Assembly: GCA_026874595.1 (NCBI GenBank)
Contig: CM049311.1
Span: 61,508,453-61,572,452 of the forward strand
DNA from: Sipunculus nudus
Lineage: Eukaryota > Annelida > Sipuncula > Golfingiida > Sipunculidae
Length of the DNA stretch: 64,000 bases
Reading direction: 5' to 3'
This document shows positions 11,690-25,560 of the stretch, one piece after another; within the stretch, counting starts at the first letter, position 1, and the number at the start of each line of letters is the position of its first letter. Both the position numbers and the translations under genes were made by a program. The notes below the pieces were generated by a model. That model was not told the DNA's origin and did no database searches. It saw only the letters and a program-made list of their open reading frames with translations.

Positions 11690-14600
11690 AAATTACAAAA
11701 AAAGTGGTGCCCCCAGTCTCAAGCAGCTGATAAATCTGTCCATGATCAATAAGCTAAGCAAAAATCATGACATTTCATGCATTAATTATCCAGATAGTGG
11801 AGGTTTTGTATCATTTGTTTAATTATTCTACGGTGCACAAATATCCCCATAGCTCTTAGGGTGTAGGTTGCACTGACCTAATTTCAGGTTTCCAAGGAGA
11901 GTACCAAACGCTCTGTGGTACGAAACTGGCTAGAGAGGAATACCTAAGAAGACCTTAATTTGATCCATTCTTTATAATCTTGAAATACTCTGGTCAAGTC
12001 ATCGATCACACTACCATCAGTTTTTTTTTTACAAAAATGGTAACCGGTCCCCCGAAACACGCAAAACACACGATGTTTTGTGTATCCGTGACGAAGCACC
12101 ACGAAACGCTCACAAACACGGGAACCAGTACTGACGCTGCCCCCTGTAACAGTGTTGGCGCAAGTCGCTGTCACGTTTAGGACTTGTCGGGTGTACGAAA
12201 CACTCGCGTTTCATTTTATTTTACAAAGATTTGTCAGAGTAACCGTCAGAACAGTTATTGAGCCAATAATGTAATGGCTGATACACCGACATGACTGAAA
12301 CTTTCTGGTCTCAAAATTGGAAAAAACCATATACGGCATCACCAGTGTCATAGAATTGAATTCCAAGGCAACCTGGGCATGAATTGTTGGAAAATAGGTG
12401 CTTTAGTATGAAATAGACCTCAAAATGGCTTGTTTGTTGTGGAAATTTCTTCAGGACATACCATTATAATGCATGTTGAACACCTTCACGATCAATGAAC
12501 AATGTGCATACCAGTTTCAGGAAAATACATGACCCAATTCCTGAGAAAATGACACCATTTGCACATTAGTTTTGCAGGCTCGCAAATACGAGAAATATGA
12601 GAAAAAAGCGTAGAAATAAACAAGGCCTACAGACCTAATGCGAACATGTGCAATGGGATATACATCAGGTATAATGTTTTCATGATAACATGCTTGACCA
12701 TTATTTGAAAGGTACTTGATTCTTTTTCAAGAACATGTGTGGCATGCATCACTCCTGGCATGAATGTACACAACATAAAATGATTGGAGGTGGTGCCACC
12801 AATCTTGTTTTGAAGAAAACTCCATCGTGGATTCGAAGATGTATGGACATGGAAAATTTCAGGCGGATACTTCAAACCACTCTTGAGCTATGTGCACAGA
12901 CATATGAAACCCAAAAAAAATTGTAGGTGGCGCCAAAGGTTTTGTATATGACAAAGCTATACGAGATGTATTAATTTGCCCAATTTCATTGTGATATATC
13001 AAATCCCTCCTGAGAAATAAGCAGGAACATACACTATGCAAAATCGTTGTAGGTGGCGAAACCAGTCTTGTGTACGAGAAAACCATCAAAGATGTATGGA
13101 CAAGTCAAAATATTAGGCCAATACATCAAATTTCTCTTGAGTAAGGTGCACTGGGCTGACTAACCTCAGCTGAAGCAGGCATTTGCCCCGAGTGAACCGC
13201 AACAAATTGACAACTGCAGCTACAGCACTGAGTGAACTCTTGACCTGCACTTGGCTGTACTGACTGAAGTCTTGACCTGTTGCCTAATCTGATACAGTTG
13301 GTAAATCTGTTTACACATACTGAAAGACTTTGGATACAATGCATTTTTCAAGCTGACATATTCATAAGATTTCTTTATCAAAATGTTTGGAAAAAATAAC
13401 AGATACCTATTGAAAGCAAAATTAGAATTAATATATATTTAATTCATTAATTTCTCTAACACATAAGCTATGGAACCAATTATTTATGTCGCCTTTACAG
13501 TTCTGCTTATATACCCAAAGAGTCCGGTTTGTTAACACAATAAATCTAATAGCTTTGATTACCAAAGTTTCTCACAGTCCTTTCATTGTTAAAAGTCGAG
13601 TAATTCTGCCAAAACATTTAAGTAAACTTGAACAAAGGCCACCTAAGAATAATTTTTGTGCACTGTTACATAAGTTGAAACAGCATTTTTGCAGTAGAAG
13701 ACTATTTGCAGGCCTCAGTTTGAAATTGGCTTACTAATTGCCACAAGACCAACTTCAGCTTTCTATGACTCTACCAAAAATCAATGAACTTGATCTGTTC
13801 TTATAAAATAGAAGTAACCCTGCCCTAGGATAATTCTTGTCAAAGAATTAAACCATTCAACTTGGCAGTTTCATCATAAAACATTTTTAAGCTGAAAGAG
13901 GCTAAAATTATGAGGTTTTTGTCCTGAAAAAACTGGTCAATGTATGTGGCGCCACCAAAAAACCTCAATGTCAAATATGAGTCGTGTGACCAACATTTGC
14001 ACAAAACTTGATACTAGCTTCTGTCGTTTCTGAGATTGTTTTGTCAGTATGCTTACTTGGCCATAAGACTAAGTTCAAATTTCTGTAACTCGGCCAAAAC
14101 ATTCATCAAACCCAAACCATTTGAACAAACTTGAGAGAGCTCGTGACTGGAATAATTTCTGTGAAATATTGAATAATTTGGCTGAATGATGTCGGAGAAG
14201 AAGGTTTTCAAAGGTTTTCAATCGTTACCCCGTAAAATGTACGTTGTTGCAGGTGGCGCCACAAAAAGCTCAATCCCACAACATATGAAATGTGACAGAT
14301 TTTCGCATAAAATTTGGGGATGCTAGCTCATATTATTCCTGAGAAATTATGGGTTAATGTACTGATGACCAATGACCCTCGTACAAGAAACGTACCTGCA
14401 GGTGCCGCAAACAATACCTCTGTTTCAAATATGACTCATTTGAACAACATTTGCATAAACTATGGTGATTATACCTCCAGCCGTTTCTGCTATTGTAAAT
14501 TTAGTATCCTTCTTCTGCCAAATGACTGAGTTCAGCTCCCTGTAACTCGGTCGAAAATCATGGAACGATTCGAACAAACTTGAGATTGTTTCAGGGATTA

Positions 14601-14788
14601 TTTCTATGAAATATTGAACAATTTGGCAGGACAATTTCTGAGATGAGTTTTAACTTTTTTTAGCTCTTTCTCTTTACAACCTAAGTCAATGCAGATAACA
14701 TAAAATCCGATGGAGTTTTTTTAGATGACTTTTTTTTGGCATAAAATCTGATGATGCTAGCTTCTGTAGTTCTTTTTAGATAGTACGG
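11690..14788 (+). repeat. Field of diverged tandem repeat units with GGTGGCGCCACC core
   Basis: No gene is supported. 11690-11915 matches the 61.3-63.2 kb array (GACCTAATTTCAGGTTTCCAAGGAGA wording at 11876 onward). Cores lie at about 12788, 12924, 13050, 13943 and 14251. Two further units (about 14128 and 14571) share GAACAAACTTGAGA and GAAATATTGAA..AATTTGGC, about 440 bp apart. 12640-12870 is matched in inverse orientation at 20400-20690. The field is interrupted at 14790 by the foldback element and may resume at 27445. Confidence 0.65.
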
Positions 14789-16355
14789 GTTATAGCTGCT
14801 GTCTATTGCTTCGAAAGATACCCCACCTTTAAGTCAGTGCGCATGCGCATAAGCTGGTTACCGCGAGCACCCGGTAAAAGTAAAACGATGCGTGTTGCCT
14901 GACGTACCCTTCATTACGGACGTTAAATACAGGCTTCTCTCTGACAACATAACAACAACAAGGCAAAATAGTTTTTATTAAGGGAATAAGAACCCATTTT
15001 CCGTTATTTGCGTGTACTAGTCATTTTGTGGATTCACATCTGACAAGAAGCGGCATCCTGGTTTTGACTCACAGCCGTGATCAGGGAAGCTGTCACCTCG
15101 GCTCAGGATCGTCTGGTCAGCGTCTGCAATCGTGTAGCTACCGTGAAAGTGAGTAATATAGCAATAAAATGCTAGGATTAAAACTACTAGCACGGTATAC
15201 GTGTGGAAATCACGTTATCTAATCTGATTTAACTAACGTTAGAAATATGAAATCTAGCGGACGTACTAGCGGACGTTAGAAGCGGCAGCTGGGCGATAAT
15301 ACGTGGACTTTTGTTTATTATTATATTTTTCATATGTAGGGTTTGCAAAGTACAATCAGGTTTATTGCAGATACGAAATATCTGCAAATGTGTCGAATAA
15401 TAGAATAATTATTATTCACTCTAAATTTGCACGTACTGTTGACCATTTTATCCCAATTGTTGCCAGTTTTTGATAAAGTTTTTAGAACAGGACGTGCCTT
15501 ATAGAAAGGTTGAAGTATAACTATAACTATAAACAAAGCCAAACCCGCCCAAGTTTGTCTATTTTAGATTGTTGAAATTGCTCCAGGATCAATTTTTCGT
15601 TTGTATGAAATTATATTTTTCTAATATTTTTGCATAGTTTAACCTGATTGCATAATGTTTTAGAACAAATATATTTTAATGCAATAAATTGTTTATTGAC
15701 TAAATCATGTTTATAACATACAAATGATATATCATTTTCATCATGAATCTCTAATTCTACTTATATAAATATATTTGTGTGTGCTTACCTTGAACCACTT
15801 GTGCAAGTTGTGGTGAAAATATATAAACATATATAATTGTATTTATGTATATTTATATATATACAATTATATATCATATATTTTTTTAGTTTAAATATAC
15901 TTTTTAAATTTTAACTCTATCTTTTTTATTTTTACTGTAGTCTCTGTCATGCATGAAATTAACATTTTCATATACTGCTAACTGAAATAGAAAGTATCAA
16001 ATCACTGTAAATTTTCAGTTTGTCACACTAAACGTTACTTATGATTGTGACTCCATTCAAGTTCTTAGGTGCATATATACCAGGAATATTCTATTGAATT
16101 GTTCTGCAAGAGTATTATGGTTCTTCTTAACATAGAAAGCTTATAATGTTGGCAAAATATATGTGTACAGTTGTGATTTACATGCATTTTGCAGATCCAA
16201 AGGATGGCATATGAACATATACAAAGCATATACATGTATTTGGACTAATCTTGTCATCTTGAGAGCAGCATGTTACAAAGAGAGCGATGAAAAAATTGAT
16301 CTGCATACAGACAGGTTATTTTTCATAGCACAGGAAGGAATCATTATGGGGGGTG

Positions 16356-16358
<3 letters not shown>

Positions 16359-16408
<50 letters not shown>

Positions 16409-16409
16409 T
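16359..16409. repeat. (TA)n microsatellite
   Basis: A run of about 50 bp of TA with one interruption (ATG). It is the left half of the TA tract that received the hAT-like element; the other half is 17281-17341. Confidence 0.95.
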
Positions 16410-17277
16410 TAGTGGTGGGAGTCGGTTCCTTTTTCATAGTCGATCATCGGTTTAAGCAAACCGACTGATGATCGATTATTAATCGGTTCAGACAAACATA
16501 TGCAATTATTAAAGAAATATGCAATTATCTGTGAAACTGTACCTGCGTTTCCCCGGCAGGTATTCTCCTCTCGCGCACGAGTGTAACGATCCTTCCACGT
16601 ATAAAGACAATCAGACTAATTTAAGGATCAAATTTAACGACGGGTAATATCTTTCAATGTGGAAATTAAGAGCGTCTAAGAATGTTAGGCCTATAGAGGG
16701 GCTGTTTTTCTATCCCATGAAGGCAGATTTTACGGGCCCAGGTGCGCTTGGGGCAGATCATACCAAAAAAAATTGCAGACCAAATACTCGACCGGCCGGG
16801 TTAGCCCCAACAAAGATTTTTGTTAAGGACGGCCTAAACAGCGGCACCTGGCATCGGTTGAATAGAATGTTTCTAAGAGAATCTCGCAAAATTGGCATAG
16901 ACCTTGAGAATTTATGGAGTATTTTAACGCCTTCCCGCTCATATTTTGCAGTCTACATCTCGTACGAAAACTCTCCGCTAATTCTGCAGCTCCCTGCGAG
17001 TTCACAAATAATAAGTTTAATAAGTCCTCCGTTCTCGCATCTATATACCGTGTCATACTCAGTTACATATGGCTGTTATTTGGGAACACAGACTCATTAT
17101 ATGAAGCACGGAATGTGGTAAAAAATTGAAAAATAAATATTGCTTATAACATAAAGGCATTCTGGAAATAATACAATCATTATTATGATGTAATCGATAG
17201 TTGCCTTTGGTAATCGAGCGCTTGAAAGTGGCAGCAAACCGACTGACTTTCGATAAAACTCGATGATCAGCCCACCA

Positions 17278-17280
<3 letters not shown>
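16410..17280. mobile_element. hAT-like non-autonomous element inserted in (TA)n
   Basis: 871-bp element with 10-bp perfect terminal inverted repeats TAGTGGTGGG (16410-16419) and CCCACCACTA (17271-17280). The flanking ATATATAT on each side fits an 8-bp hAT target duplication, though TA repeats make that weak. The subterminal AAACCGACTGA phrase occurs at both ends, and 16438-16476 can fold on itself. No transposase motif is recognised in the inner frames (the longest is 16657-17121). The terminal TAGTGGTGGG type is common among hAT elements (family knowledge). Confidence 0.72.

Positions 17281-17341
<61 letters not shown>
17281..17341. repeat. (TA)n microsatellite
   Basis: An uninterrupted TA run immediately right of the hAT-like element. 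Confidence 0.95.
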
Positions 17342-17342
<1 letters not shown>

Positions 17343-17899
17343 TGACAATGTAATGTTAGACGTGTTAATAAAAATTACCGGTAATAAGCCAAAGCTAAGG
17401 CTGTTCGTTCAGTTCCATCTTATAAATTGTGGTTAATATTTATAATCTGCTTTCAGATGGTAGTAATTTGAGGCTGTTAAAACATGTGCAGAATTTACAA
17501 GGAATAAATTCTGAATTCAGTGCCTGAACAACTCTAAAATGTCTTAATGTCTTGCTGGATGCCATTTTATTATTTTTCACATTCCTAAATGTAAATATTT
17601 AAACATAAATGCCAAACCTTGTGTAAGCATGAGCAATTTAAATAGTTTAAGAGGGTTTTTTTTTTATTAATTTTAAACCAATAAGGCCAAAAAGGGTATG
17701 GTTTTCAGGCATTGTACGGGTCAATTTTAACCCCCCCCCCTTCCTTTTTTTTCGAAACAAACAAAAAGGTTTTAAAAATAAGAGAACCATTCTCAGAAAT
17801 CAGTGCAGAATATGAGACTTTTTCTAAGTAGACCCGTACAGTAAAGAGTATGGATGACTTACATATGATACCCCATATGCTAACTAATCTACTAATATA

Positions 17900-20800
17900 A
17901 TGGTAACTAATATACAGCAGATATTACATGCCTTTCACTGCCATGATTCAACATACTTTCATAACTTTTTAATATAATTTTATAAAGTCAATGTTCCTGT
18001 CATAAATATTGAATCATTTCAATTTTAAAAGATGACAAATATTTACCAGATTTGTAATATGAAAAAATGCCAGTACAAAGGGTCTGGAAAGTACTGAAAT
18101 TTTTTTTTTGATAAATAAATGTTGCAAAGGAAACCTTTCATTTTATTATAGAACAATATTTAAAAAAAGTAGCATTTTTAATTAAATTAATTTCCTTTTA
18201 AATAATATAAGAGAATTCAAATATAATTAAACCCATCAGTAAGCATAACTTAATAATATTTAGCCAAATCATTTATAAATGAAGGTGCAATTTAGAATTG
18301 TGAATTCTAAATCAAGTGTTATTTTCAGGTATTATTGTTTTGCAGATTAAAAGGTATATTTTATATAAAAAAAAGTAATGCATCTATGTGCATAATGTGA
18401 CATTACCTGACCAAATTAGCTATAAATGTTGGTGCAATTTAGAATTATGAATCAACTTGAATATTTAGATATATATGTTATACTGTAAATGGTATTGTAA
18501 AAATTTAAAAACATGAAAAAAATTGATAATATAAAAAAATGAGGATCTAATGCAAACATTTATTCATTATTTTCCTGCCGCAGTAAAATAGGAATAAAAG
18601 TGATTTGCTTTGTTTTTTTCCCATCTCTCTGCCTGATTGTAAATATTTAATTATTATGAATAAAATTTTTTTCCTGAATGCACTGTTGAATTAAATGTCA
18701 TATCCTGTATGTATGTGCAAGGGTGTTCCCATTCCCCCTACCCCTGGGATTGTGTCCTTGCACCTGAGCACTGGGGACAATAGTTTTATTGCATCTGTAT
18801 AAAATTTATTAAATAAAGAAAATATATACAGAATTGCAGAGGTGTTGTAACATGATTTAACCCACCATCATGTCCTTCCACCTGTGAAGTGGGAACTTGA
18901 TGGCATCTGTATACATTTTATAAAATAGAAATCAAATTTGGTTTAATAAAAAAATAGGATCTAATTGGACAAATGTGTAAACTGCTGAACTGTCAACAGC
19001 TTATCAAAAAGCCAACAAATGATCATAAGAATATTATAGATTTATATTAAAAAACTGCTTACATGCTTCAGTTTCAACATAAGGAAACCTGGTCATGTCA
19101 CAAAATATTATTTGCAACAATTTCTTGCTCATCAATATAAACCAATCATATAAAACAAACAATGGCTTATATTACCTCTTCCTCTTACACTTTATCTCCA
19201 TTTGATTTTATTTTAGATTTTTACCTTCAAGGTCAAATTCAGCTGAGCAAAGTCACCCATATGTCCCTTGTTTTTCATGTGTATTTTGTCAAATATAACA
19301 TGTGAATTACATACCTATCTTATGGCTGCCAGTCAGAGATTTTCTTTTACTAACCTTGACACTCATGTGCATCTGTGCTCTCAAATTCAGAACCCTGTTA
19401 AATTCAATACAGCAGCCAGGCAAAAAGAGTTATACTAAGGTCTCCAGTTGTTTTCTTTAGTGAATTATATGATAAAAGCTTCGTAAGAATTACATAAAAT
19501 ATATACATTGTTGAAGGTGATATAACCTTTGTTGGAAGATTGTTTCATAGCTTCAAATGTTTTGATAATCAAATTAAGTTTTAATTTAACAATTTATTAT
19601 ATGCTGTACAGTACTATTTTTCATTATTACTGTTTGAATTCCATCCAAATTCTTTTACAGGAAACCCAGAGCTATGGTCATAGGAAAGTGAAGTTGATTA
19701 CCAGTACTACAGATTAATGTTTCACAAGATGACCATCATTCATCTAACAAACCTATAGGATAGGTGTGATCAAATTTAATTATCATCTGGAAGCCTGTAA
19801 ACTCTGAGAACTGCACGATAGTCACCATTTAGGACTGCACGAAAGCAATCTTGGATGCATCAGACCAGATAACTGCATTTTCCGCCGTGACACCAATGTG
19901 GAGGGCCAGCCACTGGCTCAGCTGCCAGTTTGATCACTAACCACCACCTTGACAAGTATCAATACCGCATTTAGATATGCAGCAAGAGCTCATTTTTATG
20001 AACCTCTGCAGGCAGCAAGAAGAGCCCAGGCTGGGAAAAATAGGTTTTACCCATATCAAATGTGAACCCTGAGTGTCTTGCAGCCTCATGATCAGTAGGT
20101 TAATGATCTGAAGGGTATGTTTTATAAACAAGAAATGATGCCTCCCTGGTCTGATGACTGCCAAAGACAAATGGCAAAAATAAGATTAAGTGCTCTGGAA
20201 AAGAAGAGTAGTCATCTTAGAAATAAAATAGAGTGAAAAGAATAACATTAGTAACTATAGCAGCATTTATTAATCAAAGATGTGCTTCATTTACTACAAT
20301 TTTTTATTTCAATATGTATCTTCAAAAGTCAGTGACAATCAAATAACAATGAGACGGCACATGATAATAAATTATACATGGAAACCCTGGTTTTAGAGTG
20401 GTTTGAAGTCTCTGTCTGAAATTTTTCATGTCCATTCAACTTTGATAGCCTGTTATACATATGACTGGTGGTGCCACTGACAATCATTTTTGTGTTGTGT
20501 ACATCCAAGCCAGGAGTACTGTTTGTGCAGTTGGTGCTTGTACTTGGGTTCAAAATATTTAGTATGTGTACTTGCTCTGTACATATAACTTAGCAAAGTA
20601 CATGTACTTTTAAAATAATGGTCAAGCATATCATCATAGAAACATTACACCTGATGTATATCCAATGTTACAGGTTCGCATTAGACCTGTAAGCGTTGTC
20701 TTGAAATTTGGACATTCTGTACACATGTATGTAAAATAACTCATGATGATTTTAAAGGCTCAAGTCAATTAAACCACCTAATGAGCAGAGGGTTGTTGGA

Positions 20801-22020
20801 ATTTTGTGCCAGAAGTTCTGTTGTCTAAAACAAGTAAATACATGACTGTAAGCCAAATTACGATTCACTAATTCATAGATCAGTCAGAATATTCCCCTAA
20901 ACAATTTTTCATTTGCAAATGCTTGCTATTGCAAATATCTATACTTAGAGCTTTTCTGCTTCTGGAACATTTTAATATTAATATTGATTGGCTTGTAGTC
21001 AAATTTAAAAATACAATTTATCTGTTCCAAGAGGGTTAGGGCAGAAATGTAAGTCTTCATGCCCTGGATGGTAGGGGAAGAAGTACCCCCCCCCTTCCAA
21101 AAAAAAATAAGCAGTCTTCTCACAGTTCCATGAATATAAGCCACTATGACTCACTTGTAAATTTGGAAGATACCACCTGAATCATTCAGGATGTTGCGCA
21201 AGAACTACATCAGTGAACAGAGGCAATTTGTTCCCTGCTTATAGCCTGCAGGAGGTAGTGTTGGACAATGGCAGATTGTTATAGCTGATGAGCTCAATAT
21301 CAAATTAATATTTACCATTATATTTCTATTTCTATCCCAGATGAAATTAACTGTACATTGTCCTGAAATTAACTTGCACATGTTCTCTTGTAAGTTAAAT
21401 GAAACTAGTGCATGGCCCTTGAGCCATAGCATTCAGCTGAATTCTACAAAAAAAAATAGATTGTGTTTTTTTGTTATAAGGCTGCCATACGGTCAGAAGA
21501 CTGGGAACACTCAGCTTGTAAGTGATGACAGCCACTGGCCCACAGGATAACTCCATGACTAGAAAGCTTAAAAACTTAGCAATTCCTATACTTTCTTGAC
21601 CTAGTTGTTGGGAAAGAATAAATGTTTATTGCTAGATTTCATTAATTTCTGAATACTGGCCAAGACATTACACATACATCAGCCAATCACATCAGTGCCC
21701 AGTCTCTGTTCTGGATGCAATAATGATGCCAAATCCATGACGTCAACATGGTAATATTCAGTCACCGATGGAGACAAATAAACAATACAAACACAGTGAT
21801 GATGATGAAATTGACAATGAACAAGACAACACTGGTTTACAGTACCATGTAAAGAAACACATCACAACTAGACATTTCTTGGCACCGCAGGTGCCAGAGT
21901 ATCCCCAGACATAGTAGGCCCCCACCCCCTTTATAAATAGACCCCCATTTTTAGCAGCATATACTGACACTTGGCATATTCATTGTTTCTTCCATCTAAC
22001 AATCCACAATCTTGTTAAAG
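17900..22020. other. Foldback-element spacer, non-coding
   Basis: AT-rich, no supported gene. It contains diverged local duplications. TTAGAATTGTGAATTC and TTAGAATTATGAATC (about 18290 and 18440) lie in ~150-bp repeats. TGTCCTTGCACCTGAGCACT and TGTCCTTCCACCTGTGAAG (about 18755 and 18870) lie in ~120-bp repeats. Short frames here look like chance. Confidence 0.5.
20330..20700 (-). repeat. Inverse copy of GGTGGTGCCACC-type tandem unit
   Basis: The reverse complement matches 12640-12870. Shared phrases include ACTCCTGGC..GAATGTACACAACA, AATGATTG..GGTGGTGCCACCA, GGACATGGAAAATTTCAG, CTTCAAACCACTCT and the flanking CAGACCTAATGCGAAC. It is a dispersed copy of the same family inside the foldback spacer. 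Confidence 0.7.
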
Positions 22021-23560
22021 ATGTTGGTCCTGTGACCTTGATCTTTTTAAAGATGTGTCCTGTGACCTTGACCTGTGACCTCATGACCCCAAAATCAAAT
22101 CTGGTCTTGCTTTTCCAATGGGACATATGCAAGTTAAGTTTGAAATCTATACATCAATAAAGCAGGAATTATCACCCAGAAACTAATTTTTGGACAGATG
22201 GCTCCTGTGACCTTCACCTTTGACCTTGTGACCTCAAAATTGATAGTGTTCTTCCTCTCTTGGCAGGAGAACTATATGTGCAAGATGAAAGATCTGAGAT
22301 GAAATGTTTGGATGAAAATGCATCCACATCTTTTTAAAGATGTGTCCTGTGACCTTGACCTTTGACCTCATCACCCCAAAATCAATTTGGGTCTTGCTTT
22401 TCCAATGGGACATATACAATCAAGTTTGAAATCCATACATCAATAAAAGCAGGAATTATCATCCAGAAACTAATTTTTGGACAGATGGCTCCTGTGACCT
22501 TCACCTTTGACCTTGTGACCTCACAATTGATAGGGGTCTTCCACTCTTGGCAGGTGAACTATATATGCAAGATGAAAGATCTGAGATGAATTGTTTGGCT
22601 GAAAATGCATCCACAATCTTTTTAAAAAGGTTTCCTGTGACCTTGACCTTTGACCTCATGACCCCAAAATCAATTCAGGTCTTGCTTTTCCAAAGGGTCA
22701 AATACAAGTCGAGTTTGAAATCCATACATCAATAAAAGCAGGAATTATCATCCAGAAACTAATTTTTGGACAGATGGCTCCTGTGACCTTCACCTTTGAC
22801 ATTGTGACCTCAAACTTGATAGGGTTCTTCCTCTCTTGGCAGGTGAACTATATGTGCAAGATGAAAGATCTGAGATGAAATGTTTGGCTGAAAATGCATC
22901 AGCATCTTTTTAAAGGTGTGTCCTGTGACCTTGACCTTTGACCTCATAACCTCAAAATCAATTTGGGTCTTGCTTTTCCAATGGGACATATACAAGTCAA
23001 GTTTGAAATCCATACATCAATAAAAGCAGGAATTATCATCCAGAAACTAATTTTTGGACAGATGGCTCCTGTGACCTTCACCTTTGACCTTGTGACCTCA
23101 AAACTGATAGGGGTCTTCCTCTATTGGCAGATGACTTACATGTGCAAGATGAAAGGTCTGAGATGAAATGTTTGGCTGAAAATGCATCCACAATCTTTTT
23201 AAAGATGTGTCCTGTGACCTTGACCTTTGACCTCATGACCCCAAAATCAATTGGAGTCTTGCTTTTTCAATGGGACATGTATAAGTCAAGTTTGAAATCA
23301 ATTCATCAATAAAAGCAGGAATTATCATCCAGAAACTAATTTTTTGACAGATAGCTCCTGTGGCCTTGACCTTTGACCTTGTGACCCCAAAATTTATATG
23401 GATCCTCCACTACTGGCAAGTGAGCTATATATTCAAGATGGAAGACCTAAGATGAAATCATCCACAGTATCTTTTAAAATGCCAGTCCAGTGACCTTGAC
23501 CTTTGACCTCATGACCCTAGAACCTATAGGGTTCTTACTTTAGTGGTGGGCCATACATAA
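22021..23560. repeat. ~288-bp tandem array (about five copies) rich in TGACCT half-sites
   Basis: Units repeat with steps of 287, 288, 288, 289 and 276 bp, measured at the phrase TCCTGTGACC (22058, 22345, 22633, 22921, 23210, 23486). A second phrase, GCTCCTGTGACC, gives the same period (22201, 22488, 22777, 23065, 23354). Each unit has two clusters of TGACCT-type half-sites, one of them containing TGACCTTTGACCT, a perfect direct repeat spaced by one base. Copies are close to each other in sequence except the last, which is diverged. Frames in the array are repeats of each other, not genes. Confidence 0.93.
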
Positions 23561-24178
23561 GTCATGTTTGAAATCCATATGGCTATCAACACTGGAGATA
23601 TCATAAGAGGTGTGTGATTTTCACCATATATGGCAATATTCAAGGTCAAGGCCACTATCATAGGAAAGGTCATGACCCCAATTTAAATAAACATCATCCC
23701 ATAACCCATACCTATGTATATGCATAATATAAAAGAAATCTGTCCATTAGTTTTTGACTTATAATGCTCACAGTACTGTAAGGTGGCAATTTTGGGGGTA
23801 TTAAACGGCACAAAAACAAGTAAAGAATAATAGGTGGCGCCACCAGTTTCTGGAACATGACAACCCTATCCATGATCTTCCATCAACTTTATTTTTGGAT
23901 AAATCCATGCAAGATTTCTTGAGATATTAAAGAATTTGTGTGATTTTCCCCAAAATTGGACCTATTCAAGGTCAAGGACACTCCCCTAGTAAAGGTCATG
24001 ACCTCATTTTAAATTGGCGTCGTCCTCTCACCCATATCTATACATATTCCAAGTTTGGTAAAGTTCCGTGAAATATTTTTTGGGTTATCGCGCCAACACG
24101 ATTTATATGCGGCGGCGGCGGCGGCGGCGGGACCGGTATGAAAACATAGTATCCCCCGACTTTGTCTGGGGATACAAT
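23560..24178 (+). repeat. Diverged repeat units, CGG microsatellite and terminal hairpin
   Basis: Two related units contain TTCAAGGTCAAGG and AAAGGTCATGACC (about 23640 and 23965), with a GGTGGCGCCACC core at 23832-23843. They are followed by a (CGG)n run at about 24108-24129 and a perfect 8-bp hairpin GTATCCCC/GGGGATAC at 24149-24175. Together with the 288-bp array this looks like one pearl/Helentron-type element whose 3' end is the hairpin (inference). Confidence 0.6.
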
Positions 24179-24179
24179 A

Positions 24180-25560
24180 ACCTTGGTGGGGAAATGTTGT
24201 TTAATGCAGGTGACTGTCTTTACAAAACTGAATGCCATAAAAATTTGATTACCATGAAGTTTTTAAATAATAACATATTAACTTAAATACTTTGATGTAT
24301 CATCACAGAAATATTGACCATAGGCTCTGTGAAGCAAGAATCATATGCAAGTTTTAAATTAATTTATTCAGGTCTCTACCTCTGAAAAATTGAATGTTCA
24401 GACATTTCTCTGCTGCTATATAAGCATTCAATATTACCTTCCGTTTAGTAAAAAAGTTGCCTGTTGCTAGGTTTACTGTGACATTATTTATGTCACAGAT
24501 TCATGCTGTTCAACAGTCAGAGTCCAATTTATGATAATATCTTGTAGGTGTTTATGAGGACCATCTACACAGTCCCTTTTAAAATTGATAAACCATCTGC
24601 AGATACAATATGGCTTATACAGTATTTATTACTAAAATATGTAATTATCCATTTTCTTCTGTCATCATTTGACATGGCTGATTTGGCTTGTATATTCTTC
24701 ACTCTGCTGACTTTTGTGGTCATCTATATCAGTAAGTGTCTGGTGGCCAAAAGAAAATTCTGACATCTGTTGTCCAAATTAAATAGTGAATTGTATCTGT
24801 TCTGTTAATTGTTGTCTGTGGCAGGATGGTTGCTCATAGGCATATCAGATAAAGACTGAAACAAAAATTTGATTTTATCAGAACATGCTTTCTAATACAT
24901 TCCAACATTAAAAAGAAGGCATTTTTTAATTAAGCATATCTTTGACAACATTTTTTATTTGATCTCTGAGAAGATGTTACCCTAAAGTTGATGAAAGTAA
25001 TAGATCAGATGTAATTTGTGTAATAAACTTATTTCTTATAGTAGAACATGTTGACTGATTTTAAAAATATCTTAAATAACTCATAGCCCGTTGTGTTCAT
25101 TGTGCCTCCCCTGGATGTATATACCCGTAGCCCTAGTCGCACATTTGGTAAAAAGAATATTTTCATAATGAGATTATTTTTATCATTTTTTATTATCTCT
25201 TATTTGGTTCACGTCATATACCTTAACCCCCCCCCCCCCAACACACATGCGCACAAATGCCTGTTAATATATATTCTACAAAACAACTGTGTCTGACATT
25301 TTAGAGAGACAGTTAACAAACATTTCAACAGATTTAAATTAGTGTTTTACAAAACTTGACAGGTGATAACTCATCTTATATTTATCATGAGTGGCAGATC
25401 AGAAGGCAAAAAAGACATAAGGGTTTACTGCATCAAGTATTATTTTGATCTAGTTTATGAAAAATATTAATGATTTTATATTAATATGTTAATATGGCAA
25501 TAAGGTGCCCCAATTTCCTCCCACGGATGGCATATTCTGACAAATTTGTGCAGATATCTA
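24180..25560. other. Foldback-element spacer, non-coding
   Basis: AT-rich and without supported genes. A C-run is at about 25230-25240. Nothing further is seen. Confidence 0.5.

Larger units (their letters stand above)
14791..17880 (+). repeat. Left arm of foldback element (with ~1.2-kb insertion)
   Basis: Inverted-repeat arm. Homology to the right arm covers 14791 to about 16130 and resumes at about 17341, after the inserted segment with TA runs and a hAT-like element. Matching phrases include CATTTTGTGGATTCACATCTG, TAGAAAGTATCAAA, GAAATTAACAT and GTCTTGCTGGATGCC. Confidence 0.85.

Noticed and set aside
16657-17121. 154-codon frame inside the hAT-like element as a transposase
   Set aside because: No hAT dimerisation motif or catalytic block, and it overlaps equally long frames on both strands.
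22021-23560. Repeated array considered as CRISPR
   Set aside because: The whole 288-bp unit repeats; there are no short repeats with unique spacers, and the genome is eukaryotic.
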